Shown here: one piece after another, positions 16,738-23,720 of the stretch
How positions within the stretch are numbered: position 1 is the first letter of the stretch
Layout: each line of letters opens with the position of its first letter
Assembly (NCBI GenBank): GCA_003244185.1
Contig: QHBT01000054.1
Location: forward strand, 1 to 56,646
Length of the DNA: 56,646 bases
Direction: 5' to 3'
From: Candidatus Dormiibacter spiritus
GTDB lineage: Bacteria > Chloroflexota > Dormibacteria > Dormibacterales > Dormibacteraceae
Position numbers and translations under genes: made by a program
The notes under the pieces: model-generated
What the model saw: only the letters and a program-made list of their open reading frames with translations
Told to the model about the DNA's origin: nothing
Database searches by the model: none

Positions 16738-17637
16738 ATGAGCGGTGAGAACCGCCTGAATGTGCTGGCTTTTGATCATCACTACGAACTGTTCGAGCTG
16801 GTGGGAACTGAGCGCGGCCTTGTGCAGGCGGCCAAGCGACTGATCTTCGACGGCCTGCTGCTCGCGCTTGACTCTGGCGTCCAGCCGGCCGGCGCCGGCA
16901 TACTCGTTGACGAGGAGTACGGCGGCGACATCGCCCGGGAGGCCGCCAGCCGCGGATTCTCGGTCGCCATGCCGGTTGAGCGCTTCGGTCCCGGTGAGTT
17001 CGAGTTTCGCTTCGAGGACTTCGCCGCCCACCTCCAGGAATTCGCCCCGACCTATGCCAAGGCCTTGGTCCGCCACAACCCCCGCGACGACGAGAGTCGG
17101 AATCGGCGCCAGGCTGGGCGGGTCCTCGTCCTCGACCAATGGTGCAAGCGGAACGGCCAGAAGTACATGCTCGAGTACCTGGTCGAACCCCTTTCGGACC
17201 AGCTCGCCGCTTGCGGTGGCGACCGACGTCGCTTCCAGCGCGAGATTCGCCCCGCCCTGATGCTCGAGGCTCTCCAGGAACTAAGGGCCGCCGGCCTCGA
17301 ACCGGATGTCTGGAAGGTCGAGGGCATGGACAGCCCCCAAGACTGTGAGCGACTCGGCAGGGTGGCGACCGCGGAGGGCCGGGATCACGCGTGCTGCGTG
17401 ATGCTTGGCCAGGGGGCTGATATGACCACTGTGCTGCGCTGGCTGGAAGCGGCGTCAGGAGCGCCCGGCTATGCGGGTTTCGCGGTGGGCCGAACGGCCT
17501 GGGCTGACGCGGTGCGGAGGTGGGCCGCAGGTGAGGACCGCCGCGAGGACGCCGTGCGGACGGTTGCCGAGCGCTACCGCTCGATGGTCGAGACGTTCAC
17601 TCAGGGACGCCTTGGTTACTTCCCCCGGGAAACGTGA
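16738..17637 (+). CDS. DUF2090 aldolase-like protein
   Basis: 299-residue TIM-barrel protein related to the C-terminal domain of IolC fusions, which act as 5-dehydro-2-deoxyphosphogluconate aldolases. It starts with the conserved NVLAFDHHYELFELV motif and has GILVDEEYGGDIAREA, then VWKVEGMDSPQDC, where class I aldolases of this fold carry the Schiff-base Lys. Inferred role: cleaving a phosphorylated keto-deoxy sugar acid or ketose phosphate from the divergent operon into two C3 units. ATG at 16738 is five bases after GAGG; ATG 16717 is an alternative. No IolC kinase domain is attached; the PfkB or XylB kinase could supply the phosphate. Confidence 0.82.
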   Translation: MSGENRLNVLAFDHHYELFELVGTERGLVQAAKRLIFDGLLLALDSGVQPAGAGILVDEEYGGDIAREAASRGFSVAMPVERFGPGEFEFRFEDFAAHLQEFAPTYAKALVRHNPRDDESRNRRQAGRVLVLDQWCKRNGQKYMLEYLVEPLSDQLAACGGDRRRFQREIRPALMLEALQELRAAGLEPDVWKVEGMDSPQDCERLGRVATAEGRDHACCVMLGQGADMTTVLRWLEAASGAPGYAGFAVGRTAWADAVRRWAAGEDRREDAVRTVAERYRSMVETFTQGRLGYFPRET

Positions 17638-17911
17638 ACACGAGATCGGCTCGCGCTCGGGAGTGTGGCGGGCACTCAAAAGCAGATGGTGCGGCGGTCG
17701 GCTCGGCTTCAGTCGCAAGGATCTGCAGTACCGTGTCGGCCGCAGCCTGCTCACAGGAAGGCAGGACCGCTGATCGGTGCAGCCGGGCGGGGTCGGGGCG
17801 ACAAGCTGAACACGTGGGGCCGGATCGTTCGGCCGTTGCTACAAATTGCTACATATTTGCTACACGGTCAGCCTGCCGAGGAGCGGCGCAGACCAGATTC
17901 GTATTCAAAAT
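17638..17911. other. Intergenic stretch beside tRNA-Arg, possible integration scar
   Basis: No convincing gene in 274 bases. Open frames here run into the tRNA and show the tell-tale translation of a tRNA sequence. The notable content is the TTGCTACA array at 17836-17864. Together with the tRNA 3' end this could be the remnant of an att region. Confidence 0.4.
17836..17864 (+). repeat. Three TTGCTACA direct repeats spaced 10-11 bp
   Basis: TTGCTACA occurs at 17836-17843, 17846-17853 and 17857-17864. Start-to-start spacing is 10 then 11 bp, one helical turn, so three sites would lie on one face of the DNA. The array starts 48 bp downstream of the 3' end of tRNA-Arg(CCG). Short phased direct repeats near a tRNA 3' end are typical of integrase arm-type sites. 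A regulator array is the alternative. Confidence 0.75.
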
Positions 17912-17987
17912 TGGTGCGCCCGGAGGGAATCGAACCCCCTGCCTTGCGGTCCGGAGCCGCACGCTCTGTCCGATGAGCTACGGGCGC
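17912..17987 (-). tRNA. tRNA-Arg (anticodon CCG)
   Basis: Complete cloverleaf on the minus strand, 76 nt with encoded CCA. Acceptor GCGCCCG/CGGGCGC, D arm GCTC-ATCGGACA-GAGC, anticodon arm TGCGG-CTCCGGA-CCGCA with CCG at 17952-17954 (reads CGG), variable loop AGGCA, T arm GGGGG-TTCGATT-CCCTC with one G-T pair, discriminator A. The A in the GGA of the D-loop is the arginine identity base. Confidence 0.97.
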
Positions 17988-18017
17988 GACGCGAAGCCAG
18001 TCTAACCTTGCCCAGTC

Positions 18018-18662
18018 ATGCCACCCAGACCGACGAGCCTTCGGCCGGGACGCATCCTTGTCCTCGTCTGCGTCACCCTGACGATGCTCTCAGCCATGGC
18101 CTGCGGTCCCCTGGCCTTCACCCAAGTCGATCCGGCCCAGGTGGGCCTGCAGGCCCGAGACGTTTCGGCTGAGTTCAAGCCCTGCGACCCGCCCCGCGAC
18201 ATAGAGACCTACCTCAAGCGTCTCCCGGCCACCTCACAGTGGCGGGCGCTGCTGTCCAGCGGTTGGAAGCAGCTGCAAGGGGAGGGGGCCAACGCGTCTG
18301 CCGTGACCGAGTTTGCCACGGGCAGCGATTCATGCACAGCTGAGCCGGGCTCAGGCCCGAGCCGGAGTGTCATATCCGTCGTGGCTCGCTTCTCGGACGA
18401 CGGAGCCGCTCAGCGAGCCTTCCAGGCCGGCCTCTTCGGCTTCCCGACGCCCGCCGAGGACCAGCTGGAGCCAGGCCTTCGGCAGGGAGTCGGGACTCAG
18501 CTCGGCGCGCACTCCTGGCTGCGCCAGCGGACAGTTGACAACCGTAATCTTTCAGTGGCCTTCTGGCAGTCTCACCAATTTTGTATCTTCGTACTCGCCT
18601 CGGCACTCGACTCGGTCGAGCTGCAGCGGGCTTTGGTGGCCATTGACGGGCGGGCGGGCTGA
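18018..18662 (+). CDS. Exported or lipoprotein-like protein of unknown function
   Basis: 214 residues. The N-terminus has a charged region and a hydrophobic core (ILVLVCVTLTMLSAMACG). The Cys in SAMAC could be lipidated, though Met at -2 is not ideal for a lipobox. The mature part contains QARDVSAEFKPCDPPRDIETYL, three further cysteines and a hydrophobic strand near the end (FCIFVLASALDSV). I do not recognise the family. It lies alone between the two tRNA-Arg genes. ATG at 18018 has no clear ribosome binding site. Codon usage looks like its neighbours, and the signal sequence supports it being real. Confidence 0.65.
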   Translation: MPPRPTSLRPGRILVLVCVTLTMLSAMACGPLAFTQVDPAQVGLQARDVSAEFKPCDPPRDIETYLKRLPATSQWRALLSSGWKQLQGEGANASAVTEFATGSDSCTAEPGSGPSRSVISVVARFSDDGAAQRAFQAGLFGFPTPAEDQLEPGLRQGVGTQLGAHSWLRQRTVDNRNLSVAFWQSHQFCIFVLASALDSVELQRALVAIDGRAG

Positions 18663-18695
18663 ACCGAAGCGTCAGTACACTTGGGGGCTGCGCGT

Positions 18696-18771
18696 GCGCC
18701 TGTAGCTCACCGGATAGAGCGCTTGCCTGCGGAGCAAGAGGCAGCAGGTTCGATTCCTGCCAGGCGCACCA
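18696..18771 (+). tRNA. tRNA-Arg (anticodon GCG)
   Basis: Complete cloverleaf, 76 nt with encoded CCA. Acceptor GCGCCTG/CAGGCGC, TA at 8-9, D arm GCTC-ACCGGATA-GAGC, anticodon arm CTTGC-CTGCGGA-GCAAG with GCG at 18729-18731, variable loop AGGCA, T arm GCAGG-TTCGATT-CCTGC, discriminator A. The D-loop A of arginine tRNAs is present. G34 would read CGC and CGU directly; most bacteria instead use anticodon ACG with A34 edited to inosine by TadA. Confidence 0.95.
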
Positions 18772-19344
18772 ACCTGCTCACCGTCCAGATCACCAAGACA
18801 GTGCGCCTGCCGCGTCTGGAGCCTGCGAACTCCATCGGCCGCACGTGTGGCTCGGCCAGCGCTCGCTCGCGAGCTCCCGGCGCCCACCCGAACCATCAAT
18901 CCACTACCAGTCACGCCGCAGCTCATGCTGCCATCCCCCAGAAAAGGAGAGCCGCCGACCGGCAATGTCTTCCCGGTTCGCGAGAATTCGCTGAACTCGC
19001 TCGGCTCTATCCCTATCTTAAGTCATCTAAGTGGGCCCACACCTTCTTCCAATTAATCACTCGCTACCGCAATTTGCGCAAGATCGATCAGAGGCGGGTG
19101 CATTTCCGGGTTCCGAACACCCACAATCGCAACAGCCATTCTCGGACGCCACCGCCTTAGCCGGAAAACCACTACGCCTGGGCGAAACGGCTGACGTAGC
19201 CTCGCCAGTCCCTACCCACCGGGACGAATGTACTAATGCAATTCTTGCCCATCTGCAGTATCGTCGTCCCCAAACCTAAGACCACCACTTCAGCTCACCC
19301 GAGCCCGGCTGTCGGCGCTGGCCGGGAAGAGGAGGACTGCGAAG
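18772..19344 (+). other. Long non-coding leader with two stable hairpins upstream of the repeat protein
   Basis: No supported gene in 573 bases, locally richer in A+T than the neighbours. Two adjacent hairpins are readable: GGCGA-aac-GGCT-gacgt-AGCC-TCGCC at 19181-19206 and GTCCC-taccca-cc-GGGAC at 19208-19225. A CAGCTCACCC string at 19291-19300 resembles the 3' conserved piece of c-di-AMP riboswitches, but the rest of that consensus is not found. Probably the 5' untranslated region of the secreted protein gene. Confidence 0.4.
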
Positions 19345-20379
19345 TTGTTTGACAAGAACAATTCGAAACTGCGCTCTCTCGTTAGGCGATCCACGTCGGC
19401 CACGCTCGTGTGCGTGGCCGCTCTCCTCTGCACGCCCGTCCTTTCCGCCGCCGCGGCTCCGGCCCTGAATGTGTCTATCGCTATGCCACCCCCGCCGGCG
19501 GTGAAGGTGCAGATCCCAGTTCCTACGCCGGCTGCGCCAGCCGTGAACGTGCAGCTGCCGGCTGCTCCAGCGGTGAGGGTGAAGGCCCCGGTGCCCGTCC
19601 CGACTGCGCCGGCCGTGAAAGTCCAAGTGCCAGCCCCAACCGCGCCGGCCGTGAAAGTCCAAGTGCCAGCCCCAACCGCGCCGCCAGTGAAAGTGCAGCC
19701 GCCCCTGCCAGCTGCGCCGACTGTAAACGTCGGGGTGTCCCTACCCTCCGGACCCCCTGCGCAGGTGAATGTTGGCCCAGCGGGGCCGTCTGTTTCAGTT
19801 CCGGCTGCGAATGTTCCTGGCCCCGCTTCGCCGTCCGAGCAGTCCGGTGCGCCGACTGACCCCGGTGGAAGCGCCAGCCCGACGGACCAGGCCACGGCAG
19901 CGGCCGCCTCCCCTGTCGAGCCTGCCGGAGCGGCCGGCCCGACCGCCAGTGATTCGTCCGGCGCGGCAGCTGCCGATCCACCATCGAGCGCCTGGTTCAA
20001 TCCGGGCAGCGGAAGCCAGACACGCGCTCTTGCCTCCGGAAACGCTGCCACGGCCAACTCGCTTCAGTCCAACAGCATCTACTCCTGCATCTCTCTGGGG
20101 GCCCGGATCCAGGCCTGCGAGTCGTCCGGAGGGCCAATGGTCTGCATTGAGGGTGGCGCTGGGCCGATTGACTGCCAATCCTCCATGCCGGCGGCCACGG
20201 GGTCCGCATTCGTGCTGCCGATGGCTCTCGGTGGCCTGCTGAGTGTGGTGGGCTTCCTGCTCAGCCGACCGCAGACTAACTCGAATCGCCGCCGTCGTGC
20301 AGGCTGGCTGAGTCAAGTCACCCCTGCGCTTGGTCTGCCCCTTCGGCACGTGCGCAGACTGCCTCCCTCTGAGGGTTGA
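19345..20379 (+). CDS. Secreted, membrane-anchored Pro/Ala/Val-repeat protein
   Basis: 344 residues. A signal peptide (SATLVCVAALLCTPVLSAAAA) is followed by a repeat region, residues about 40-140, built on APAVKVQVPAPT-like units of about 12 residues. Next come a Ser/Ala/Pro-rich spacer, a Cys-containing block (IYSCISLG, IQACESSGG, MVCIEGG, IDCQSS) and a C-terminal hydrophobic helix FVLPMALGGLLSVVGFLLS followed by NRRRR. This is the layout of an extended surface protein with a stalk and a C-terminal membrane anchor. There is no LPxTG. Start is TTG at 19345, nine bases after GAGGAGG. Function unknown; a cell-surface spacer is inferred. Confidence 0.75.
   Translation: MFDKNNSKLRSLVRRSTSATLVCVAALLCTPVLSAAAAPALNVSIAMPPPPAVKVQIPVPTPAAPAVNVQLPAAPAVRVKAPVPVPTAPAVKVQVPAPTAPAVKVQVPAPTAPPVKVQPPLPAAPTVNVGVSLPSGPPAQVNVGPAGPSVSVPAANVPGPASPSEQSGAPTDPGGSASPTDQATAAAASPVEPAGAAGPTASDSSGAAAADPPSSAWFNPGSGSQTRALASGNAATANSLQSNSIYSCISLGARIQACESSGGPMVCIEGGAGPIDCQSSMPAATGSAFVLPMALGGLLSVVGFLLSRPQTNSNRRRRAGWLSQVTPALGLPLRHVRRLPPSEG
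19606..19677 (+). repeat. Two identical 36-bp tandem repeats (12 codons)
   Basis: Two perfect copies (19606-19641, 19642-19677), each encoding APAVKVQVPAPT, followed by a diverged copy (APPVKVQPPLPA). Nucleotide identity shows a recent expansion within the coding sequence. Confidence 0.9.
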
Positions 20380-20485
20380 GGAGAAGGTTCGGACCGCCGA
20401 CGACCGGGTGGCCGACTGGCGCCTCGCTGCTACCCCCGCACTGGGCCCTTTTGCCCGACCTGGAAACCATCCGGCCGCGGGCAGG

Positions 20486-20842
20486 TTACCCGGGCGGCAG
20501 CACGCGCGTGCTGGCAGCGAAGCCCACCACGAGTGTCAGCAGATAGGCAACCCCACCCGCCGCGTGCCGGCTCACCGCGCAGCCGCCCCGGCCGCCGGTT
20601 GTCAGCCAAGCAGCCAGGGGAGCCAGCACGGGCATGAGCCAGATCGGGTAGACGGCGACGCCGACCACAATGACCGCCAGCTCACGCTGAACCAGGCTGA
20701 TCGCCACAAGGTCGAGCGCCGACCAGAGTAGTCCGAGCGCACCGACCGTGACGGCGACGGCGATCCAGGAGCGGCCATGTGCCTGGAGCACCAAGGCCGT
20801 CCAGCCGGCGCCCAGAGCAGCAGGAGCCAGGCCGGTCGGCAC
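20486..20842 (-). pseudogene. Membrane protein, C-terminal part of a probable frameshifted gene
   Basis: This frame encodes three hydrophobic helices (VPTGLAPAALGAGWTALVL; WIAVAVTVGALGLLWSALDL; LAVIVVGVAVYPIWLMPVLA) and a last one (GGVAYLLTLVVGFAAS). The matching first helix, MSRARTRPAARLLAWASVAG and onward, lies in another frame at 20845-21000. Together they would make a four- to five-helix membrane protein of about 165 residues. The N-terminal frame stops at TAA 20845-20847, and the C-terminal frame could restart at GTG 20842. I read it as a single gene with a frameshift near 20845-20860; two coupled genes or a sequencing error are alternatives. Family unknown. Confidence 0.55.
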
Positions 20843-20844
20843 GA

Positions 20845-21000
20845 TTAGGGCACCGTTTCCCCGCAGCGACCATCCGGGTCCTCGGGGCCTGCGATCGCGA
20901 GCAGCACTGTCAACAGCTCCAGAACGACTCCGACAGCCAGGCCGGCGACCGACGCCCAGGCCAACAAGCGGGCTGCCGGCCGCGTTCTGGCGCGGCTCAT
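20845..21000 (-). pseudogene. Membrane protein, N-terminal part of the frameshifted gene
   Basis: 51 codons from ATG 21000: a short basic N-terminus, one transmembrane helix (SVAGLAVGVVLELLTVLLAI), then GPEDPDGRCGETVP and stop. The Gly-Pro-rich loop with one Cys resembles the extracellular loop that normally precedes a second helix, which is found in the next frame (20486-20842). Confidence 0.5.
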
Positions 21001-21258
21001 GCTGACAAGCTAGCGCCGCACAGAGGCGTTGCACCAATGTCTCCGCTCCTGCGGATGATCAGCGAGAGCCGCCGCCGCCTACACCTGAGGCTCGCGGTGC
21101 ACATAGTGCAGTCCTCACCTGTACTGGCTCGGCCGCTCTCTCTCGACCTGGTGAGTCATCGCCATCCCTGAGATGGCAGACCCACTCAGCGGACAGCAGC
21201 ACCCGGCCTGGTGGCCAAAGCCCGGAACAGAACCTCCCCGGCCGCCGTACAGGACTGC

Positions 21259-21534
21259 ATGGAGCCCATGTCCGGTGAGAGTGGCACGCTCGTCGTTTAC
21301 ACGACTACCCACTGCTCGGACTGCCGCCTGGCCAAGGCCGTGCTGGCCGAGACAGGAACGCCCTATCGCCACGTCAACCTGGACGAGTCCCCCGAGGCCG
21401 CCGCGACAGTCATGGCCCTGAACGGCGGCTACCGCAGCGTGCCCACCCTGGTCTTCCCGGATGGCAGGGTGCTGGTCGAGCCGTCACGTCGCGAGCTGCT
21501 GGAAGCTCTGAAAACCATGCAACGCGGCGCCTGA
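21259..21534 (+). CDS. Glutaredoxin/mycoredoxin-like protein
   Basis: 91 residues with a thioredoxin fold: LVVYTTTHCSDCRLAKAVLA carries the redox pair C19-x-x-C22, followed by the cis-Pro motif RSVPTLVFPDGRVLVEPS. It fits the small actinobacterial mycoredoxin/NrdH-like group, which reduces mixed disulfides in the cytosol. ATG 21259 is chosen; ATG 21268 is an alternative, and the longer frame to 21211 adds unconserved sequence. It stands alone between the frameshifted membrane gene and the hpa operon. Confidence 0.88.
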   Translation: MEPMSGESGTLVVYTTTHCSDCRLAKAVLAETGTPYRHVNLDESPEAAATVMALNGGYRSVPTLVFPDGRVLVEPSRRELLEALKTMQRGA

Positions 21535-21629
21535 CGTCCAACAGAGCCTGGGCCGTCGCTTAGGCAGCCTGGACGCCGCGGTGAAACAATGGGAGCGATG
21601 CAGCCCCATCGTCATGGCGAGAGAAGGAC

Positions 21630-22163
21630 GTGAGCGCCCCAACGCGCCCGCTGGACCCCACTTCCTACCGCTCCGCTCTGGGCCGCTTCGCCAGCGGCGT
21701 AACGGTGGTCACCTACCGCGGTCCGGACGGGCCTCGCGGCCTGACAGTCAACGCCTTCTGCTCGGTGTCGCTTGACCCCCCACTGATCCTTGTCTCGATC
21801 GCGCGTTGGTCTCGGAGCCATGACCTGGTGGTTGATCAGCCGTTCACCGTCAATGTTCTGAAGCCCGAGCAGGAAGCGCTGGCCAAGCACTTCGCAGGCA
21901 TCGCCGACCAGGTCCAGATTCCGTGGTACGAGGGCCACGCCAGCCCGCGCCTCTACGGTGCCCTGGTCCAGCTCGAGTGCAGTCCCTGGCGCACCTACGA
22001 CGGGGGGGACCACTCCATCTTGGTGGGTCAGGTGATCGACCTGCAGGTGAGCGAGGGTGACGCGCTCGGCTTCTTCGCCAGTCGCTTCATCCCGATTGCC
22101 CGGCCCATTCCCTCGCAGCCGACGCTGCCCTTCGACCCGTTCGAGCTTCCCTACGACGCTTGA
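21630..22163 (+). CDS. hpaC: Flavin reductase of two-component 4-HPA 3-monooxygenase
   Basis: 177-residue flavin reductase-like protein (HpaC/DIM6 family). Typical features are YRSALGRFASGVTVVTYR at the N-terminus, GLTVNAFCSVSLDPPLILVS, FTVNVLKPEQEALAKHFAG and a C-terminal D-HSILVGQVIDL strand. It would reduce FAD with NAD(P)H and deliver it to the oxygenase HpaB encoded 36 bases downstream. GTG at 21630 is preceded by AAGGA. It is the first gene of a six-gene plus-strand operon that oxidises 4-hydroxyphenylacetate and opens the ring. Confidence 0.9.
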   Translation: MSAPTRPLDPTSYRSALGRFASGVTVVTYRGPDGPRGLTVNAFCSVSLDPPLILVSIARWSRSHDLVVDQPFTVNVLKPEQEALAKHFAGIADQVQIPWYEGHASPRLYGALVQLECSPWRTYDGGDHSILVGQVIDLQVSEGDALGFFASRFIPIARPIPSQPTLPFDPFELPYDA

Positions 22164-22199
22164 TGAGCAATCGCAATCCAACCCCAGGAGGTTGAGCGT

Positions 22200-23720
22200 A
22201 TGTCAGCGAGAACCGGCGCCCAGTACCTAGAGGCACTCAATGAGTCGCGCCGCGATATCCGCGTACACGGTGAAACAGTGCGTTCCGACATCGGCAGCCA
22301 CCCCGCCTTCAAGGGCGTCGCGCAGGCCTATGCCGCGCTCTACGACTTGCAGCACGACGAGCGGGTGAAGGATGTTCTCACCTATCCCTCGCCGACCACC
22401 GGCGAGCCCGTCGGCACCTCCTTCCTGCAGCCGCGGACGAAGGCGGATCTCGCCCAGCGCTCCGAGATGATGAAGCTCTGGTCCGATCGCAGCCTGGGCC
22501 TGCTGGGCCGCACCGGCGACTACCTCAACAGCTCGGTCATGGCCATGGCCGCCGCCCAGGACTGGTTCGCCCAGGTCGACAGCGGCTTCGGCAAGAACAT
22601 GCGCAGCTACTACGAACACGTGCGCGACAACGACCTGCTGATGACTCACACGCTGATCAACCCGCAGGCCAATCGCTCGCAGTCGGCAGCGGAGCAGCGC
22701 GACCCCTACCAGGCGGCTCAGATACTGAAGGAGACCGACAGCGGCATAGTGATCCGGGGCGCCCGCATGCTCGCCACCATCGGCCCCATCGCTGATGAGA
22801 TTGTGGTCTTCCCCTCCACCGTGCTCCAAGCCCGGCCGGAGGATGAGCCCTACTCCTTCGCCTTTGCCGTGTCCTGTGACACGCCGGGTCTGCGTTTTCT
22901 CTGTCGCGAGTCGCTGGACTACGGCCGCAGCCACTTCGACCACCCGCTGGGCTCGCGCTTCGACGAGATGGACGCCGTCGCGATCTTCGACGACGTGCAG
23001 GTTCCCTACGAGCGCTGCTTCATGATCCGCCATCCCGAGGTGCTGACCAGGGGCAAGATGTACAGCGAGACGGGTGCCCTGGCCCACATGACCCACCAGG
23101 TGGTGTTGAAGGACCTGGCCAAGACCGAGTTCATGCTCGGCCTGACATCCCTCATCTGCGATGCCATCCAGATCGAGAGCTTCCAGCATGTGCAGGAGAA
23201 GATCGCCGAGGTGATCAACACCCGCGAGCTGCTCCGGGCAGTGCTCCGGGCGGCTGAGGCGGACGCAGAAGTGAACCAGTGGGGCCTGATGACGCCCGCC
23301 TGGGCACCGCTCAACACCGCTCGCAACTGGTTCCCGCGCACCTACCCGCGGCTGCGGGAGATCGTCTGGCAGCTTGCCGCCAGCGGCCTCTTCGGCCTCC
23401 CCACCGAGGCCGATACAAAAGGCGAGACCGGGGTGGACGTCGATCGCTTCCTCCAGGCCGCGAGCTTGAACGGCATCGACCGCGTGAAGCTGTTCCGCCT
23501 CGCCTGGGATGCGTCAGCGAGCTCCTTTGCCAGCCGGCAGGAGATCTACGAGTTCTTTTTCTTTGGCGATCCTGTGCGGATGGCCCAGGCGCTGGTCGGC
23601 AGCTATGATCGCAGCGAGGTCAAGGAGCGCGTCAACGCCTTCCTCAACACCGACGGGCCCCTGGCGCCACTGGCCGGCTCGGAGCTGCTGGCGGCGCCGG
23701 CCGCCAGGCAAGGCGGATGA
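22200..23720 (+). CDS. hpaB: 4-hydroxyphenylacetate 3-monooxygenase, oxygenase component
   Basis: 506-residue FADH2-dependent oxygenase of the HpaB family (acyl-CoA dehydrogenase fold). Recognised by RTGAQYLEALNESRRDIRVH at the N-terminus, THTLINPQANRS, RGARMLATIGPIADEIVVFP and the long C-terminal helical region ending in SYDRSEVKERVNAFL. It hydroxylates 4-hydroxyphenylacetate to homoprotocatechuate with reduced flavin from HpaC. ATG at 22200 follows AGGAGGTTGAGCGT, a strong ribosome binding site. The stop overlaps the next ATG (ATGA). Length and motifs are normal. A related phenol or chlorophenol hydroxylase is possible, but the downstream genes argue for 4-HPA. Confidence 0.95.
   Translation: MSARTGAQYLEALNESRRDIRVHGETVRSDIGSHPAFKGVAQAYAALYDLQHDERVKDVLTYPSPTTGEPVGTSFLQPRTKADLAQRSEMMKLWSDRSLGLLGRTGDYLNSSVMAMAAAQDWFAQVDSGFGKNMRSYYEHVRDNDLLMTHTLINPQANRSQSAAEQRDPYQAAQILKETDSGIVIRGARMLATIGPIADEIVVFPSTVLQARPEDEPYSFAFAVSCDTPGLRFLCRESLDYGRSHFDHPLGSRFDEMDAVAIFDDVQVPYERCFMIRHPEVLTRGKMYSETGALAHMTHQVVLKDLAKTEFMLGLTSLICDAIQIESFQHVQEKIAEVINTRELLRAVLRAAEADAEVNQWGLMTPAWAPLNTARNWFPRTYPRLREIVWQLAASGLFGLPTEADTKGETGVDVDRFLQAASLNGIDRVKLFRLAWDASASSFASRQEIYEFFFFGDPVRMAQALVGSYDRSEVKERVNAFLNTDGPLAPLAGSELLAAPAARQGG

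Noticed and set aside
17665-17976. Open frame ending LVRPEGIEPPALRSG
   Set aside because: This peptide is the classic translation of a tRNA gene on the opposite strand; tRNA-Arg(CCG) occupies the region.
18681-19160. 159-codon frame over tRNA-Arg(GCG)
   Set aside because: Runs through the tRNA and the non-coding leader, no ribosome binding site, no domain.
19141-19310. c-di-AMP (ydaO) riboswitch
   Set aside because: Only a CAGCTCACCC string and generic hairpins match; the conserved 5' purine-rich segments and the closing GTAGGC are missing.
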